Source: Ichthyophthirius multifiliis
Taxonomy: Eukaryota > Ciliophora > Oligohymenophorea > Hymenostomatida
Direction: 5' to 3'
Length of the DNA stretch: 21,987 nt
Assembly (NCBI RefSeq): GCF_000220395.1
Contig: NW_004086334.1
Span: forward strand, 1-21,987
The position numbers and the translations under genes are program-made. How positions within the stretch are numbered: position 1 is the stretch's first letter; every line of letters begins with the position of its first letter. Shown here in pieces: positions 9,172-19,567 of the stretch. The notes beneath the pieces were generated by a model. The model was not told where the DNA came from, did not search any database, and saw only the letters and a program-made list of their open reading frames with translations.

Positions 9172-11946
9172 TCATTGCTATTATTATTCAAATTATATTG
9201 ACATTTCATTAAGCTTTTACATAATCTTTTACATATTTGGTCTTAACAAGGGATCAATTTAAAGAATATCTTTAACAAGTAAATACATATCATTAAGGAT
9301 AACATTAAAAGAATTAATTTAGACTCCCTCATAAAGACGAATATCTTAAACACTTTATTAAGATGGGAAAAACTCAAAGAATAAACAGAGTAAAACAACT
9401 CCAAAAGCCCAAACATCTTATTCTTTGTTAATAAACTTTCTCCCAACATAGAAAGATTTGTCATAATCTTCAATATTTTCTTTATTAAAATTACCTTCGT
9501 TTTAGTTTTCTTAAAAACCGGCAATGTTTTCTGGTGAAGTAAAGGCTAAATAAGTATCCTATTCATCAACATCAGCTGCGATTTCTTAAAAGAAAATTTT
9601 CGAAATATTCCAGTCAGTAATAAAAGCATTAAAATTACTATCTATAAGTATATTTTAAAGCTTTAAATTTAAATGCACAATTTCATTTTAATGTAAGACA
9701 CACAACCCTTTGCAAATTTAAGAAACTATTTTAAATGACATAGAATAGGAAAGAATAAGATTTTCTTATAGAATTTATTAAAGGTTATTTTTTTTCAAGT
9801 CCATAATTAAAAGTATATTAATAGGTCCTTAGTAATTTTCAGCAGAAAAATTATTATTATTTTTTAATTGTTTTGGAACCCATCTCGAAATTCCTAAAAT
9901 AGGGAAAAGATTAGGATGAATAATACTTAGATTATTCACTAAGATTTTCTTAACTTTATAATAAAAGCTTTTTTTCACAAATTAAATTAATTTTCCAGCA
10001 TACAATTCATTATTGTAAAGAATTGTATGGACACTTCCAAATTGGCCTTTTCTAATCATACTTTTAATCTTAATTTCTTAAGAAGATATTTCCATTAGTT
10101 AATACCTTTGGAATACTTATGCCAGACCAGAGGCTTGGTTTTGGTCGTCTATTATATTATTTTAATTATTCATTATTCGGTACGATTTCAAAGACTATAA
10201 AGTTGCTTATGGAAGCATTGCTTTTTAGCCTTAATATATGTTGCTTTCGTATTATTTATTGGAATTCAAGTTTTATATTTGGTAGTTTTATATATATAGG
10301 TTGGGTTCTATTGTTTGAATTTTTTATATTCTACGCTAGGATTTGCGATAGAAAACTTCATATTGGAATGTGTGGCAGTTTTAAATTATTTATTGATTTG
10401 TTTGGTATAGATTTTATACTTTGTAAAAATACCGAGAGGCTACATTGTTGTTTGATTTATATTTTTGGTGGATTCTACCTAAATAATAGTTAGATAAAAT
10501 TTTCGAAAGTATTTGTTCGATCATGCTTCGAGAGCACTGTTCGAATAGAGATATTGATTTGTCGAAATAATAATATTCTTTACTTAATGTTTCATATTTT
10601 TCCTCTTTTTATTAGGTTTTTTAGGAAAAGAATTTTATTTATTCTTCTGCTATACCTTCTTTTTATAGCTTTTTATATAAAGATCCTAATTTGTAGTAAG
10701 TAAATGCATACTATTGTTCGTTTTCTTCTATCAGATCTAATTCTTAGAAACATAATTTAGATGCTTTTAGTAAATCTTTATATTAATTATTTTTAGAAAG
10801 AAAATCTGAATAGTATCTTTTTTTTAAAATAAAATAAATTAGTTTATCTTTTAATTTTTTTTTTAAAAAAAAAACATTAAAATATATATGATTTCTTGCT
10901 TTTCATTAATTAAATTAAATTCTACTCTTTCTTATATCAAAGGGAAAATATTTGCAAAAAGAAGTTCAAATTAATCAAATAAATTTTATTAAGATTTATT
11001 TTAAAGGCTTTTCCAATTTTTATAAACTAAATAAATTTCCAACATTAAATACCTATTATATTAGTAATATTTATTTTCAGTTTTTATAAGTGACATTATT
11101 TATAAATTCCATTCAATTTATTTTGTTAATTAGAGTAAAAAAATCGGATATTTTTATATTAAATCAAGTATATAATCTACTTTTTTATTATTATTTAATG
11201 TTTCTGATACGAATAAACTGAATAATATTTAATATGAAAAGCTTTATTTTATTTAATTGTTTGAGCAATATTCTATATTTTTTACTAACATATTCAGTAA
11301 GTTATCATACAAGTTTTAACAAGTATCTTAATCTTTGCAAAGTTAAAAAAGAAATAATTATTATTATATAATTATTCCTTCATTGCCTTAATATTCATTT
11401 CCGTATTAATATTTAGCCGGTAATTATTTTCTTACTACTCTATTGGCAGTAAACATATCTTAATCTACAAGTTAAATTATTTTGTTTACAATCTAAAAGT
11501 TTTAGTATAACGGATATCCATAAAATAATGTCATTCCATTTATTGCAATTATTTAATAGAAATAACTTTCTTCGAAATCGGCTTCTATTTTAAATATATT
11601 ATCCTTATTTTAATTATATTTATATTAATAAAGATTATATTTATTTTACTTATCTACTATATATTTCTGCAAGTCTATATGAAGATAAAGGATCTAAATA
11701 AGATGAACCCAAAATATAATTTTAGATTGATTTTTATAAATCTTCTTTGACATATAAAATGTCTTTTTCATAAAATAGTCCTTCCAAAAAATAATGAAAA
11801 GGAGATTTATATTAAGATTATTAACGTGCTTTTAAAAAGTCACTTACTTCTTAACAACAATAGTCTCGAAATTCGTCCTTCCAGTTCATAGCTGGAATTC
11901 TTAAACTCTATTCTTCTTCAATTTGTTCTTAGTTTTCGTTTTGCAT
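9172..11946 (-). CDS. large protein with helical repeats and C-terminal pseudokinase domain
   Basis: Exons 11650-11946, 10876-11603 and 9172-10816 (introns 46 and 59 nt) give about 889 residues ending at TGA 9172-9174. Residues 1 to about 560 are helical. The start (HYFLEGLFYEKDILYVKEDL, then YRLAEIYSR) and the middle (AFTYYKLGSLYKKL, NYYLGRIHQKY) resemble Sel1/TPR repeats. Residues about 583-875 are a protein kinase fold: glycine loop RKGQFGSVH (597-605), lysine K617 in YAGKLI, HPNLFPILG, HLNLKLQN (723-730) in place of HRDLKxxN, DWN (743-745) in place of DFG, SPE (769-771), DVWAFGVVLLCLFFE, and IDPLLRP. The HRD aspartate is Asn and the helix-C glutamate is not evident, so catalysis is doubtful, though the DFG-position aspartate remains. 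Probably a scaffold or regulatory pseudokinase; partner unknown. It is upstream-adjacent to Rpn7, same strand. Confidence 0.85.
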
Positions 11947-12450
11947 TTTTTTAATTTTAATTTTTTGTTTAAACAAAAATTTAAATGATAATAATAATTT
12001 TAATTTAAAAACAATTATTTGCTTACTTTATTTGAAAAAAATAATAATAAAAACATTATTTAAACTATTTTATTAGTATTTAAATTAGTTCTCAAAGTTT
12101 TGATATGTTTTTAAATATTTTTTTTAATATTATTAATTTTAATTAAAAAATATAAGTTTTTAATAAATAAAATAACGAAACAAATTTACTAATTAAATAT
12201 TATTCTTTAAAATGTATATGATATTTTTAATTGCTTCTAAAATTTCATAATTTGTGTATATATAATATTTTTTTTTGTTAAATATAATTTTTTATAAATA
12301 TAAATTAAAATTTTCTAAGACTTTTATCAGTTTTATATTAATTATTTCTTTCTTATAAAAAAAATAAAACATAATCTTAAATTTTATATTTTTTAAAATA
12401 AAATAAAGATAATTTCTTTTTTTTTTCCTTATAAATAAAAATATATTTTA
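11947..12450. promoter_or_regulatory. upstream region of the pseudokinase gene and 3' flank of Rpn7
   Basis: About 500 bp of A+T-rich DNA between two minus-strand genes in tandem. It must hold the Rpn7 3' end and the pseudokinase promoter. No motif, RNA gene or convincing coding frame seen. Confidence 0.4.
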
Positions 12451-13559
12451 TCAAATGTCTATTACTCTTGAAAGTTTTTAAACTTAATTTAATAGATTAT
12501 CCCCTTGTTTAAGTGCTTGTTGATATAAAGTATTTCTTTAGTCAACTCTTTCAGATTCAATAATTCCTTAAACTTTATCAATTTTACATGTAAGTCTCCT
12601 TCCAGAAATAAGATCAGATAGTTCTTTGTCAATAAAATCAACAGAAACACCAAAAGAACTAGCCATAGATTATAAAGTAACAGTTTTATAAGATTCAAGG
12701 AATTAAGAGTATATAACAACTCTAATTTCTCTAGTATAAAATTTAACATGATTAGATAAATATTCATCATTTCTAAGATCAGTCAAAATTTAAGCTTTTT
12801 TTTTATTAAATGTTTCATAAATATATCATAAAATAAAACATTATATATTAATTTACTCAAATTTATAAAAAATGCTTTGTAATCACATTTTGCAAATGCA
12901 TCAAGCAAGTTTTTTAAATAAGGCATATCCCTTATTATAGTTAATATTTCAGAATTATGAACAACCTTTATATTTATATTTATATATAATAATTAATTTA
13001 TAAAATTAACATTTTTTTTAATTTCTGAACGACCTAAAGAAACAAGTGAAGTTAAAACTGTATAAAATACAAGTTATTTATAAGAAATTATTTCTGATGA
13101 ATTAAAGGTGCTTATGCATTCAAGGAATAATTAAGAAGTTTTTTTTAAATCTCTAATAAGAAGGTTATATATACCTTCATAAATTCTTTTTTTTTTTTTT
13201 TTTTTATAATTAAATTGATTTTTTACCTTTAAACGATTCTTTCTTTCCCAATCTCCTCCTTCTTCAAAAAGTTTTTTACAAAATTCTATTGATTCTTAAA
13301 TTTTTTACAAATTCTTTTATTTTACATATATTAAGAGAATAACAAACTCTACGTCCATTTTTTTGCCAACGCCAATTGTTTTTTTTTGAGCTTACTTATA
13401 TATTTCTATTGCTTATTCTATTTTTCCAAATTTTTCATGCAAAACTGCTTTTTCCATAAGACAATCTCTTAATTCTACATCTCCTAAATTTTCTTCAGCA
13501 TCTTTTATTTTTTCTTCTATTTTTTTAAGTTCTTCTTCAAAATTTTTTTCAATATCCAT
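12451..13559 (-). CDS. RPN7: 26S proteasome non-ATPase regulatory subunit Rpn7 (PSMD6), short form
   Basis: Lid subunit of the 26S proteasome, a PCI-domain protein that helps assemble the lid and clamp Rpn11. Exons 13227-13559, 13011-13185, 12857-12965, 12451-12794; TGA 12451-12453; about 320 residues. Family signatures in order: [60 protein letters not shown]-like [13 protein letters not shown], the PCI-domain winged-helix part [31 protein letters not shown], and the C-terminal helix [17 protein letters not shown]. Two oddities: the ATG lies where the human protein is already near residue 76, and no upstream exon is visible; and the first intron (13186-13226), with a 19-T run on the plus strand, leaves one base too many for the expected RLK-xYEG join, so either the assembly has an extra A or splicing is unusual. 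Identity is firm. Confidence 0.93.
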
Positions 13560-14386
13560 TTTTATTTTTAATTTTTTTTTATATTAAAATATTTTTATGT
13601 TTTATTTTTTTTAAAAAAAACTTATTTGTATATATTTTATTATTTTATTTTTTTAGATCAGAGATTTCTTTAAAAGTATTATTTAATTTAATTTAATTCA
13701 ATTATATATTTTTAGATGCTATTTTTATTATTTCTGTAATTTTTTTATAAAAACTCAATTAAAAAAAAGCCCTCGTTTTTTTTCGCCTTTTTCTTTTGTT
13801 AGATTAAGTTTTTTATTTAAAAAAAAAATGCATCACAAAAAGTAATAAATAAAAAAGTCATTTAATTTTATTAATTCAAATTATATACGGGTTGAGATTA
13901 TAACATAAAAATACTAAAAGTAATTTATTTTTAAAATCTTAATTTAATATAAATAAACATTATTTTTTTAATATTTTATTTGCTAATTATAGTTTTAATA
14001 AAATAGATATAAAAATATATATTTATTTATAATTAGATTATTATTTTGATTTAATAATAAAAGCAAAATATTATTTAACATCTATAAAATTTAAGATTTT
14101 ACAAAAAATAATTAAAATTAAATAAAATAATTCTTTAAAATATATTTTTTTTTAAAGATAAAAATAACTAATAATAGTATCGCATTTATTTTGAAAAAAA
14201 TAATAATCTAATTTATATTTTTTAAAAAAATTAATTCAAATATTAATATGTATTACTATAACAAATAATCTTAAAATAAACAATTCCTTTTAAATTTTTA
14301 TATTTCATTATTGAAAATAGAATTATAGTTTATATATATTATTTGTTATATCTTTGATAAATTTATTTATGCAATAAAAAGAAAAA
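13560..14386. other. intergenic, upstream of Rpn7
   Basis: Contains the expected Rpn7 promoter and the 3' flank of the small membrane-protein gene. I searched the minus strand for the missing N-terminal Rpn7 exon and saw none. One short island, 13769-13787, is unusually rich in G and C (GCCCTCG, poly-T, CGCC on the plus strand); it forms no clear hairpin and has no assigned role. Confidence 0.4.
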
Positions 14387-14916
14387 TCATTAATCTTTCC
14401 ACCAATTTGCACAGTAACGAGCATCCCCGTTTTCAATAGCTTGTTGAATTTCTGTTGGAAATAATCTGAAATTTCTCACATAAAGAGAATGATTATAATG
14501 ATTTTATACTGATAATCCATATTTATAACCTGCTAATGTTCCACACAAAATAAGATAGTACCTGAAATAAAAATATTTTGGGTTACAATAAAGATCTGTA
14601 AAAACACGTGAAGCCTTTTTTTTTACAATTAATTACTAACATTTATTGTTTTTATTACCACAAAACCTGCTAATGGTCCAGCTACTTTCCAAAATTAAAC
14701 TTTTCTATGTGAAATTGAAGTTTATAATTAATTTTAAAATTATACATCTTATTAAAAAATATTTTTTTTCATATATATGTTCATTTAATATTTACCATTA
14801 TTTTTGGAATCCCAAAATCTTTATAATGCTAATCTTAATCTTCTTCTGTTTTCAGAATCATTATCAGTATTAATACCTGAGTTGGTGTTATTAAACGGAG
14901 AACCAAAAAATGTCAT
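14387..14916 (-). CDS. small, probably two-pass membrane protein, family not recognised
   Basis: Exons 14796-14916, 14659-14747 and 14387-14614 (introns 48 and 44 nt), TGA 14387-14389, about 145 residues. It begins MTFFGSPFNNTNSG, followed by a basic segment NRRRLRLALQRFWDS. Two glycine-bearing hydrophobic stretches follow, KVAGPLAGFVASRVF and RYYLILCGTLAGYKYGLSV, then VRNFRLFPTEIQQAIENGD and the end RYCANWWKDQ. The first intron could instead run 14700-14795 (96 nt), giving 129 residues; both are in frame, and I prefer 48 nt because it matches the other introns. Size and layout recall small accessory subunits of mitochondrial inner-membrane complexes, but that is inference only. It is transcribed divergently from the coiled-coil gene. 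Confidence 0.75.
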
Positions 14917-15472
14917 TATCTTTATTTTAAATAAAATATTTTATATATAAATTATAATTTATTATTAAAAATTAAAAAAAATATAAATATTTTTTTTCTT
15001 TTCATAAATTTATTTTTCAAATATAATCTAAATCATATAAACTAAATGATTTTATTATTATTATTTAATTTCCAATTTCATTAATAAATTTATGGTTTAA
15101 TATAATATGATTATTTATTCACTTTAATAAATAAACATTATTTAGCTTTATATTTCTAATTATATATTAATTAATTATTATTAATTATAATTTTTAAAAT
15201 TTATAGACTAGAAACATCAATCGTTTATTGAAATAATCAATTGAATATTTAATATTTAAAAAATTATTTCAATATAATTAGTTAATTCAGTTTATTGCTA
15301 ATATATAAAATAAAATATAATGTTTATAATTATTAATATTAATATAAAAAGTTTAGATTATTTTTAATATAAATATTTTTAAGAAAACTGAAATCTAAAT
15401 ATTAATTTTTAGTTTTAATAAATATTTTTAAAAAAAATTAACAAATTTTAAATTAAGAAAAAATTTAAATAT
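14917..15472. promoter_or_regulatory. divergent promoter region
   Basis: About 556 bp of A+T-rich DNA between the starts of a minus-strand and a plus-strand gene. By position it should contain both promoters. No distinctive element or other gene seen. Confidence 0.4.
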
Positions 15473-16867
15473 ATGATTTTTTAAAACAATAATACTAAAA
15501 TTAACACATAAAATGATATTTTTGATACAGAAAATCTTAAAATAAATAATCAAAATTCTCCATAATTTAATTAATCAGATGTAAAATCGTTTACAAATGA
15601 TAATATTACTTAATTTTAAGAATTATCATAAAATAATATTGAAAATATATAATAATTAGGTTAATATTAATAAAAAACAATTTTAAAAATTATCTAAGCA
15701 TCATAAAACTAATAGTATATCATATTTAAAAGAAAATGAGTAATTGAAATAAAAATTAGATGAATATAACTTAAACTAATAACGAAAAAGAACAAAAAGC
15801 AATATAAACGAAATACAATGTGAATAAAATATATTAGATTAATATAAATAATTATCTATAAACTATAATAATGCTTAATAAAAAATGCTTGAACTATAAA
15901 TATAAAATAAATAAAAATCTGAAACTATATAAAAATAAAAAGAATAATTATAAGTAAAAAAAAAGAAATTCAATTTAAAAATTAATAATTAATAATTTTA
16001 TTTATTTACTTATTTGTAATTAAGATGTAAAACTATATACTTTAATAAAAAATTCAAAATCTAGGTTTAGAATAATTTTTATTTGATTTAGTTAAGCAAT
16101 GTAATGAAAATCATATAGATATTTTTGCAAAAATAGCTAGCCTAAAAGTATTTTTATAATAGATAATTTTATTTTATTTTTTAAAAAAAAAATATTTAAA
16201 AGATTGAAATCGATAACTAATAAACATAAAATAAAGATCAATAATTTATTTTAAATGAATAAAATTCATCAATAAACTTAAAAAACTAATAATTAGTAAT
16301 TTTATAAAACAATAATGAAGAAATTAAATAAATTAATAATTAATAATAAAATTAAATTAATCTAAATCAAAATGAAATTATTAATTTGTAAAAAAATTTG
16401 AATAAAATTAAAGAAGAAAATCAAGTTCTCCTTAATTATTATTAAGATCTATAAGGGCAATTAAATTAATTGTAAAAAGAAAATACTAACTTAAAATAAA
16501 AAAATTAAAAATATAATGAAATCTTAGATAAATATTAAAAATATTAAGAAAAATATAAAATTGAAAAAGAAAGTAATCTATAATGTTAAATATTAATATT
16601 TTTTTAAAACAAAAAAATAAAGAAAATTAAACTTTGATATAAGAAACATAATCAAAAACTGTAAAAATATAAAGTTTATAATCTAAAATAAAAGATATAG
16701 AAAATAATTTTAAATAAGTAAATATATAAAAAGTATAAATAGATAATCTTTAATAAAATGAACAAATTCTAAATGTGAATATTAATAAATTAGAATAGAT
16801 ATTATAAAAGCAAAAAAACAAAAAAAAGTTATATTAATAAGTAATTATATTTATTAAATGTATATAA

Positions 16868-16905
<38 letters not shown>

Positions 16906-17615
16906 TTTATTTTTAATTTTTTAAAAAATTAAAAAAGCTATTTATAAAAATATAAGATTTAATTTATGATAGAGAATTATTAGATATTTTTAATGAATAT
17001 AAAATTATATAGACTTAAATTTTTGACTTAGAATACGAAAAATTTGAATTAAATAAAAAAGAAAAATAAAACTAAAGTAATTATTTAAGTTAATAAGAGT
17101 AGAAAGACATAAAAAAATAACCAGAAATAAAATAAGTCTAATTGTAATAAAAATTAATTAAAATTAATTAAAAATTAGAAAAAGCGTAAGAAAATGATTA
17201 TTTGAATAAATAAAAGTTTATTGAGTTAGAAAAATCTAATAATTAATTAAAAAATGAGATTAATTATTTAAAAAATGAATGCTAACTAAAAGAATCTTCT
17301 AAATTGAATATTGAATAATCTTATAATATATTACTTTAAGATTTTAAAAAAATATCTTCTTAATAATAAAAAAATAAATTGACATTAGATAATTCTGTAT
17401 TAAATTCTAATAGGAGCTAAGGTTTAGATATAAAAAAAAACATAGAGGAAAATAATTATTAAACAAAAATACAAATACTTAAAAATTAACATACTAAAAG
17501 TAGTTCATCTATTAATCTTTAATATTTAAATTAAAATAAATAATAAATAATCGAAACCGATGAGTCCTTAAAAGAAATATATAAAACTAAAAAAGTCTAT
17601 TAAATATATAAATGA
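15473..17615 (+). CDS. long coiled-coil protein, family not recognised
   Basis: Exons 15473-15659, 15733-15953, 16025-16147, 16203-16584, 16623-16840 and 16938-17615, introns 73, 71, 55, 38 and 97 nt, about 602 residues, TGA 17613-17615. The start is MIFQNNNTKINTQND, Asn/Gln/Ser-rich. From about residue 60 on it is almost continuous Glu/Lys/Gln/Leu heptad-like sequence (ENEQLKQKLDEYNLNQQRKR, NLQKNLNKIKEENQVLLNYY, FIELEKSNNQLKNEINYLKN), with a Ser-rich break near the C-terminus (HTKSSSSINLQ). No motor, kinase or membrane segment is visible, so a structural or cytoskeletal role is only a guess. The 15660-15732 intron is preferred because it keeps the frame; otherwise the frame changes by one base at an A run near 15671. 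The 97-nt intron holds a TA microsatellite. Confidence 0.72.
16870..16900. repeat. TA dinucleotide microsatellite inside an intron
   Basis: A run of alternating T and A of about 30 bases lies inside the 16841-16937 intron of the coiled-coil gene and explains why that intron is the longest of the gene. Shorter TA runs occur near 9102-9130, 20678-20696 and 21400-21413. Confidence 0.8.
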
Positions 17616-17698
17616 AAATAAATATTTTAAAATATATATATATCTTAAATAAAATTAAATTACAAAATTTTTAATTTTTTTTTTTTAAATATAATTTA

Positions 17699-17724
17699 TA
17701 TATTTATAAGTATATTTATAAGTA
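17699..17724. repeat. short tandem duplication of a 12-bp unit
   Basis: Two adjacent copies of a TATATTTATAAG-like unit lie in the short gap after the coiled-coil gene. Probably slippage in A+T-rich DNA. Confidence 0.5.
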
Positions 17725-17745
17725 TATTATTAATCTTAATATTTT

Positions 17746-18381
17746 TCATTCTAATATCTTTTTTATTTTAAAATATTTTTAAATTATTAAAATTATTAAC
17801 CTTTTTTTATTAAATTGATCTTTTTAAAATTAATTGATTTAGTGAATCTGTTTTTATAAAATAAAATTATCTAAAGCATGTTTAATTTTTTAAAAATAGA
17901 CTTTATATTCTGCATTTTCAATTAATTTTATGATTGAATGTTATTTTTTAATATTGCGAATTTGTATAATTTTATTATTTTAGTTCAATATAATTAAGAA
18001 AATTAATTTCTTATTTAATATTATTATTTATTTTAAAGTATTTTAAAAATAAATATAAAAATATTATATATATATCTTATATTATATATTTATATAATAT
18101 TAGTATTATATAATAAATATGTTTTTATATATAATTTATTTTTATATATTTAATAAAGAAAATTTTGTAGTAATAACTTCTCTAAATTTTAAAATTATTT
18201 CAATAGAAAAAAAAATTAATTTAGATAATTATTATATTTAAGATTGTTAACACGCTATATATTAAAAGCTTTAGAAATATTTATGTAATAATAGATATAT
18301 AATTTTAAAATAAATAACTGAATATTATGTAATCAGGAATATTTAAAAATTTACATTAAAATTTTTTATTAAGCAATTCAT
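17746..18381 (-). CDS. doubtful single-exon hypothetical ORF
   Basis: From ATG 18379-18381 to TGA 17746-17748 the minus strand is open for 211 codons without needing an intron. The composition is mostly Ile, Leu, Asn, Lys, Gln and Phe, as chance translation of A+T-rich DNA would give, but it includes stretches with a coding flavour (SIEIILKFREVITTKFSLLN, KLIENAEYKVYFQKIKHALD). With TGA as sole stop, an open run of this length can occur by chance. I recognise no family. It would converge tail-to-tail with the coiled-coil gene, leaving 130 bp between them. Confidence 0.27.
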
Positions 18382-19567
18382 AAAAGAAAATTTTTATTAA
18401 ATAGCTATTTCTTTTTTTGTTATTACAGCAAATAGAAATCATAAAAATGTGAAACTAAAATTTATTATTTTTTTAAGAATTTTAATTATTTAAAAAAAGT
18501 TTAATTTATATTATCAATAAAAGCCTAAAAATTATAAATAAATTATTCATAAAAATATATTGAAGATATTATTTTATTTATAACAATAAATAATTTATAT
18601 TATAAAAAAAAAAAATTTTGAATATATTTAATTATTTATTTATTTTTGTTTATTTATATATTTTTATTTTATATATTTTTTCTATAATTTATTTTTTCAA
18701 ACATTTTTATTATTTCTTATTATATCTTTGCTTTATATATTATAATTTTATTTTATTATAAAAGAAATATTTGTAATTTCCTTTTTTTTAATTATAATAA
18801 ATTTATTTATCATTTTAAAAATTAAAATTATCTAATTTAATTTAATTATATTTTTAATTTAATTTTTTTAATATTTTAATTTATTATATAATATTAATTT
18901 ATATTTTTTATATAATTTTATAAAAAATTATACATTTTTTATTTAAATTATTTCAGAATTATTTTGTTTATTACAAGTTTTTTACTTAACTATTTTATTA
19001 TTAATATAAAGTTAATATTAAAAATAAAAATTTTATGATAAATTTAGATTATATAATACAATATATGCAAATTAATATTATTTAATTAAATAAAAGATAA
19101 TATAATTTATATTATATGTAATATATTATATTTATAAAAATATTTATAAAATATTTATTAATAAATCATAAAAAATATATTTTTTTTATATTTAATACAT
19201 TTATTATTATAATTAATTTTTTAACTTTAATTTTAATACAAAAAATGTTTTATAATAATTTATTTAATTATTTATAAATAAATATTTCATATATTTTCTT
19301 TCGTTAAAAAAATAGAATAAATTGTTGATAGTTTTATAAATAATATAAATTTACGTAGCCTTATTTGAATGCTTATATTTATTTTTTATAATTCAAAAAT
19401 ATTATTTTATAATTAAATTTATTATTTGAATTTAATTTAAATAATTTGAAGCTTCTTATAAATATTGCTTTAATTATTTATTGTTTATATAAAGTTATAA
19501 TTTTATGAATTTAATTAGGATAAAATATATAAAAAAACAAGAAAATTGTAATATAAATATTTGATTT
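18382..19567. other. gene-poor A+T-rich stretch beyond the Nudix gene 3' end
   Basis: Nearly all A and T. It includes the 3' flank of the Nudix gene at its right edge. I see no conserved coding stretch, RNA gene or repeat array; a few mixed-base patches (near 18420-18450 and 19355-19372) remain unexplained. Confidence 0.45.

Noticed and set aside
9243-9524. Minus-strand standard-code frame of 93 codons
   Set aside because: It is an out-of-frame reading of the kinase C-lobe; the true frame gives DVWAFGVVLLCLFFE and IDPLLRP.
10119-10493. ATG-to-stop frame on the plus strand, 124 codons in the standard code
   Set aside because: It lies antisense to the pseudokinase gene, whose minus-strand reading shows kinase motifs and repeat-like helices; the plus frame is its mirror.
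12489-12770. Minus-strand standard-code frame of 93 codons
   Set aside because: Out-of-frame reading of the Rpn7 PCI domain; the true frame matches the family.
13769-13787. Possible RNA gene or terminator at a small G+C island
   Set aside because: The G and C blocks do not pair into a stable stem and no tRNA or snRNA box was recognised.
14646-14873. Plus-strand standard-code frame of 75 codons
   Set aside because: Antisense to the small membrane-protein gene and its introns, with random-looking A+T-driven composition.
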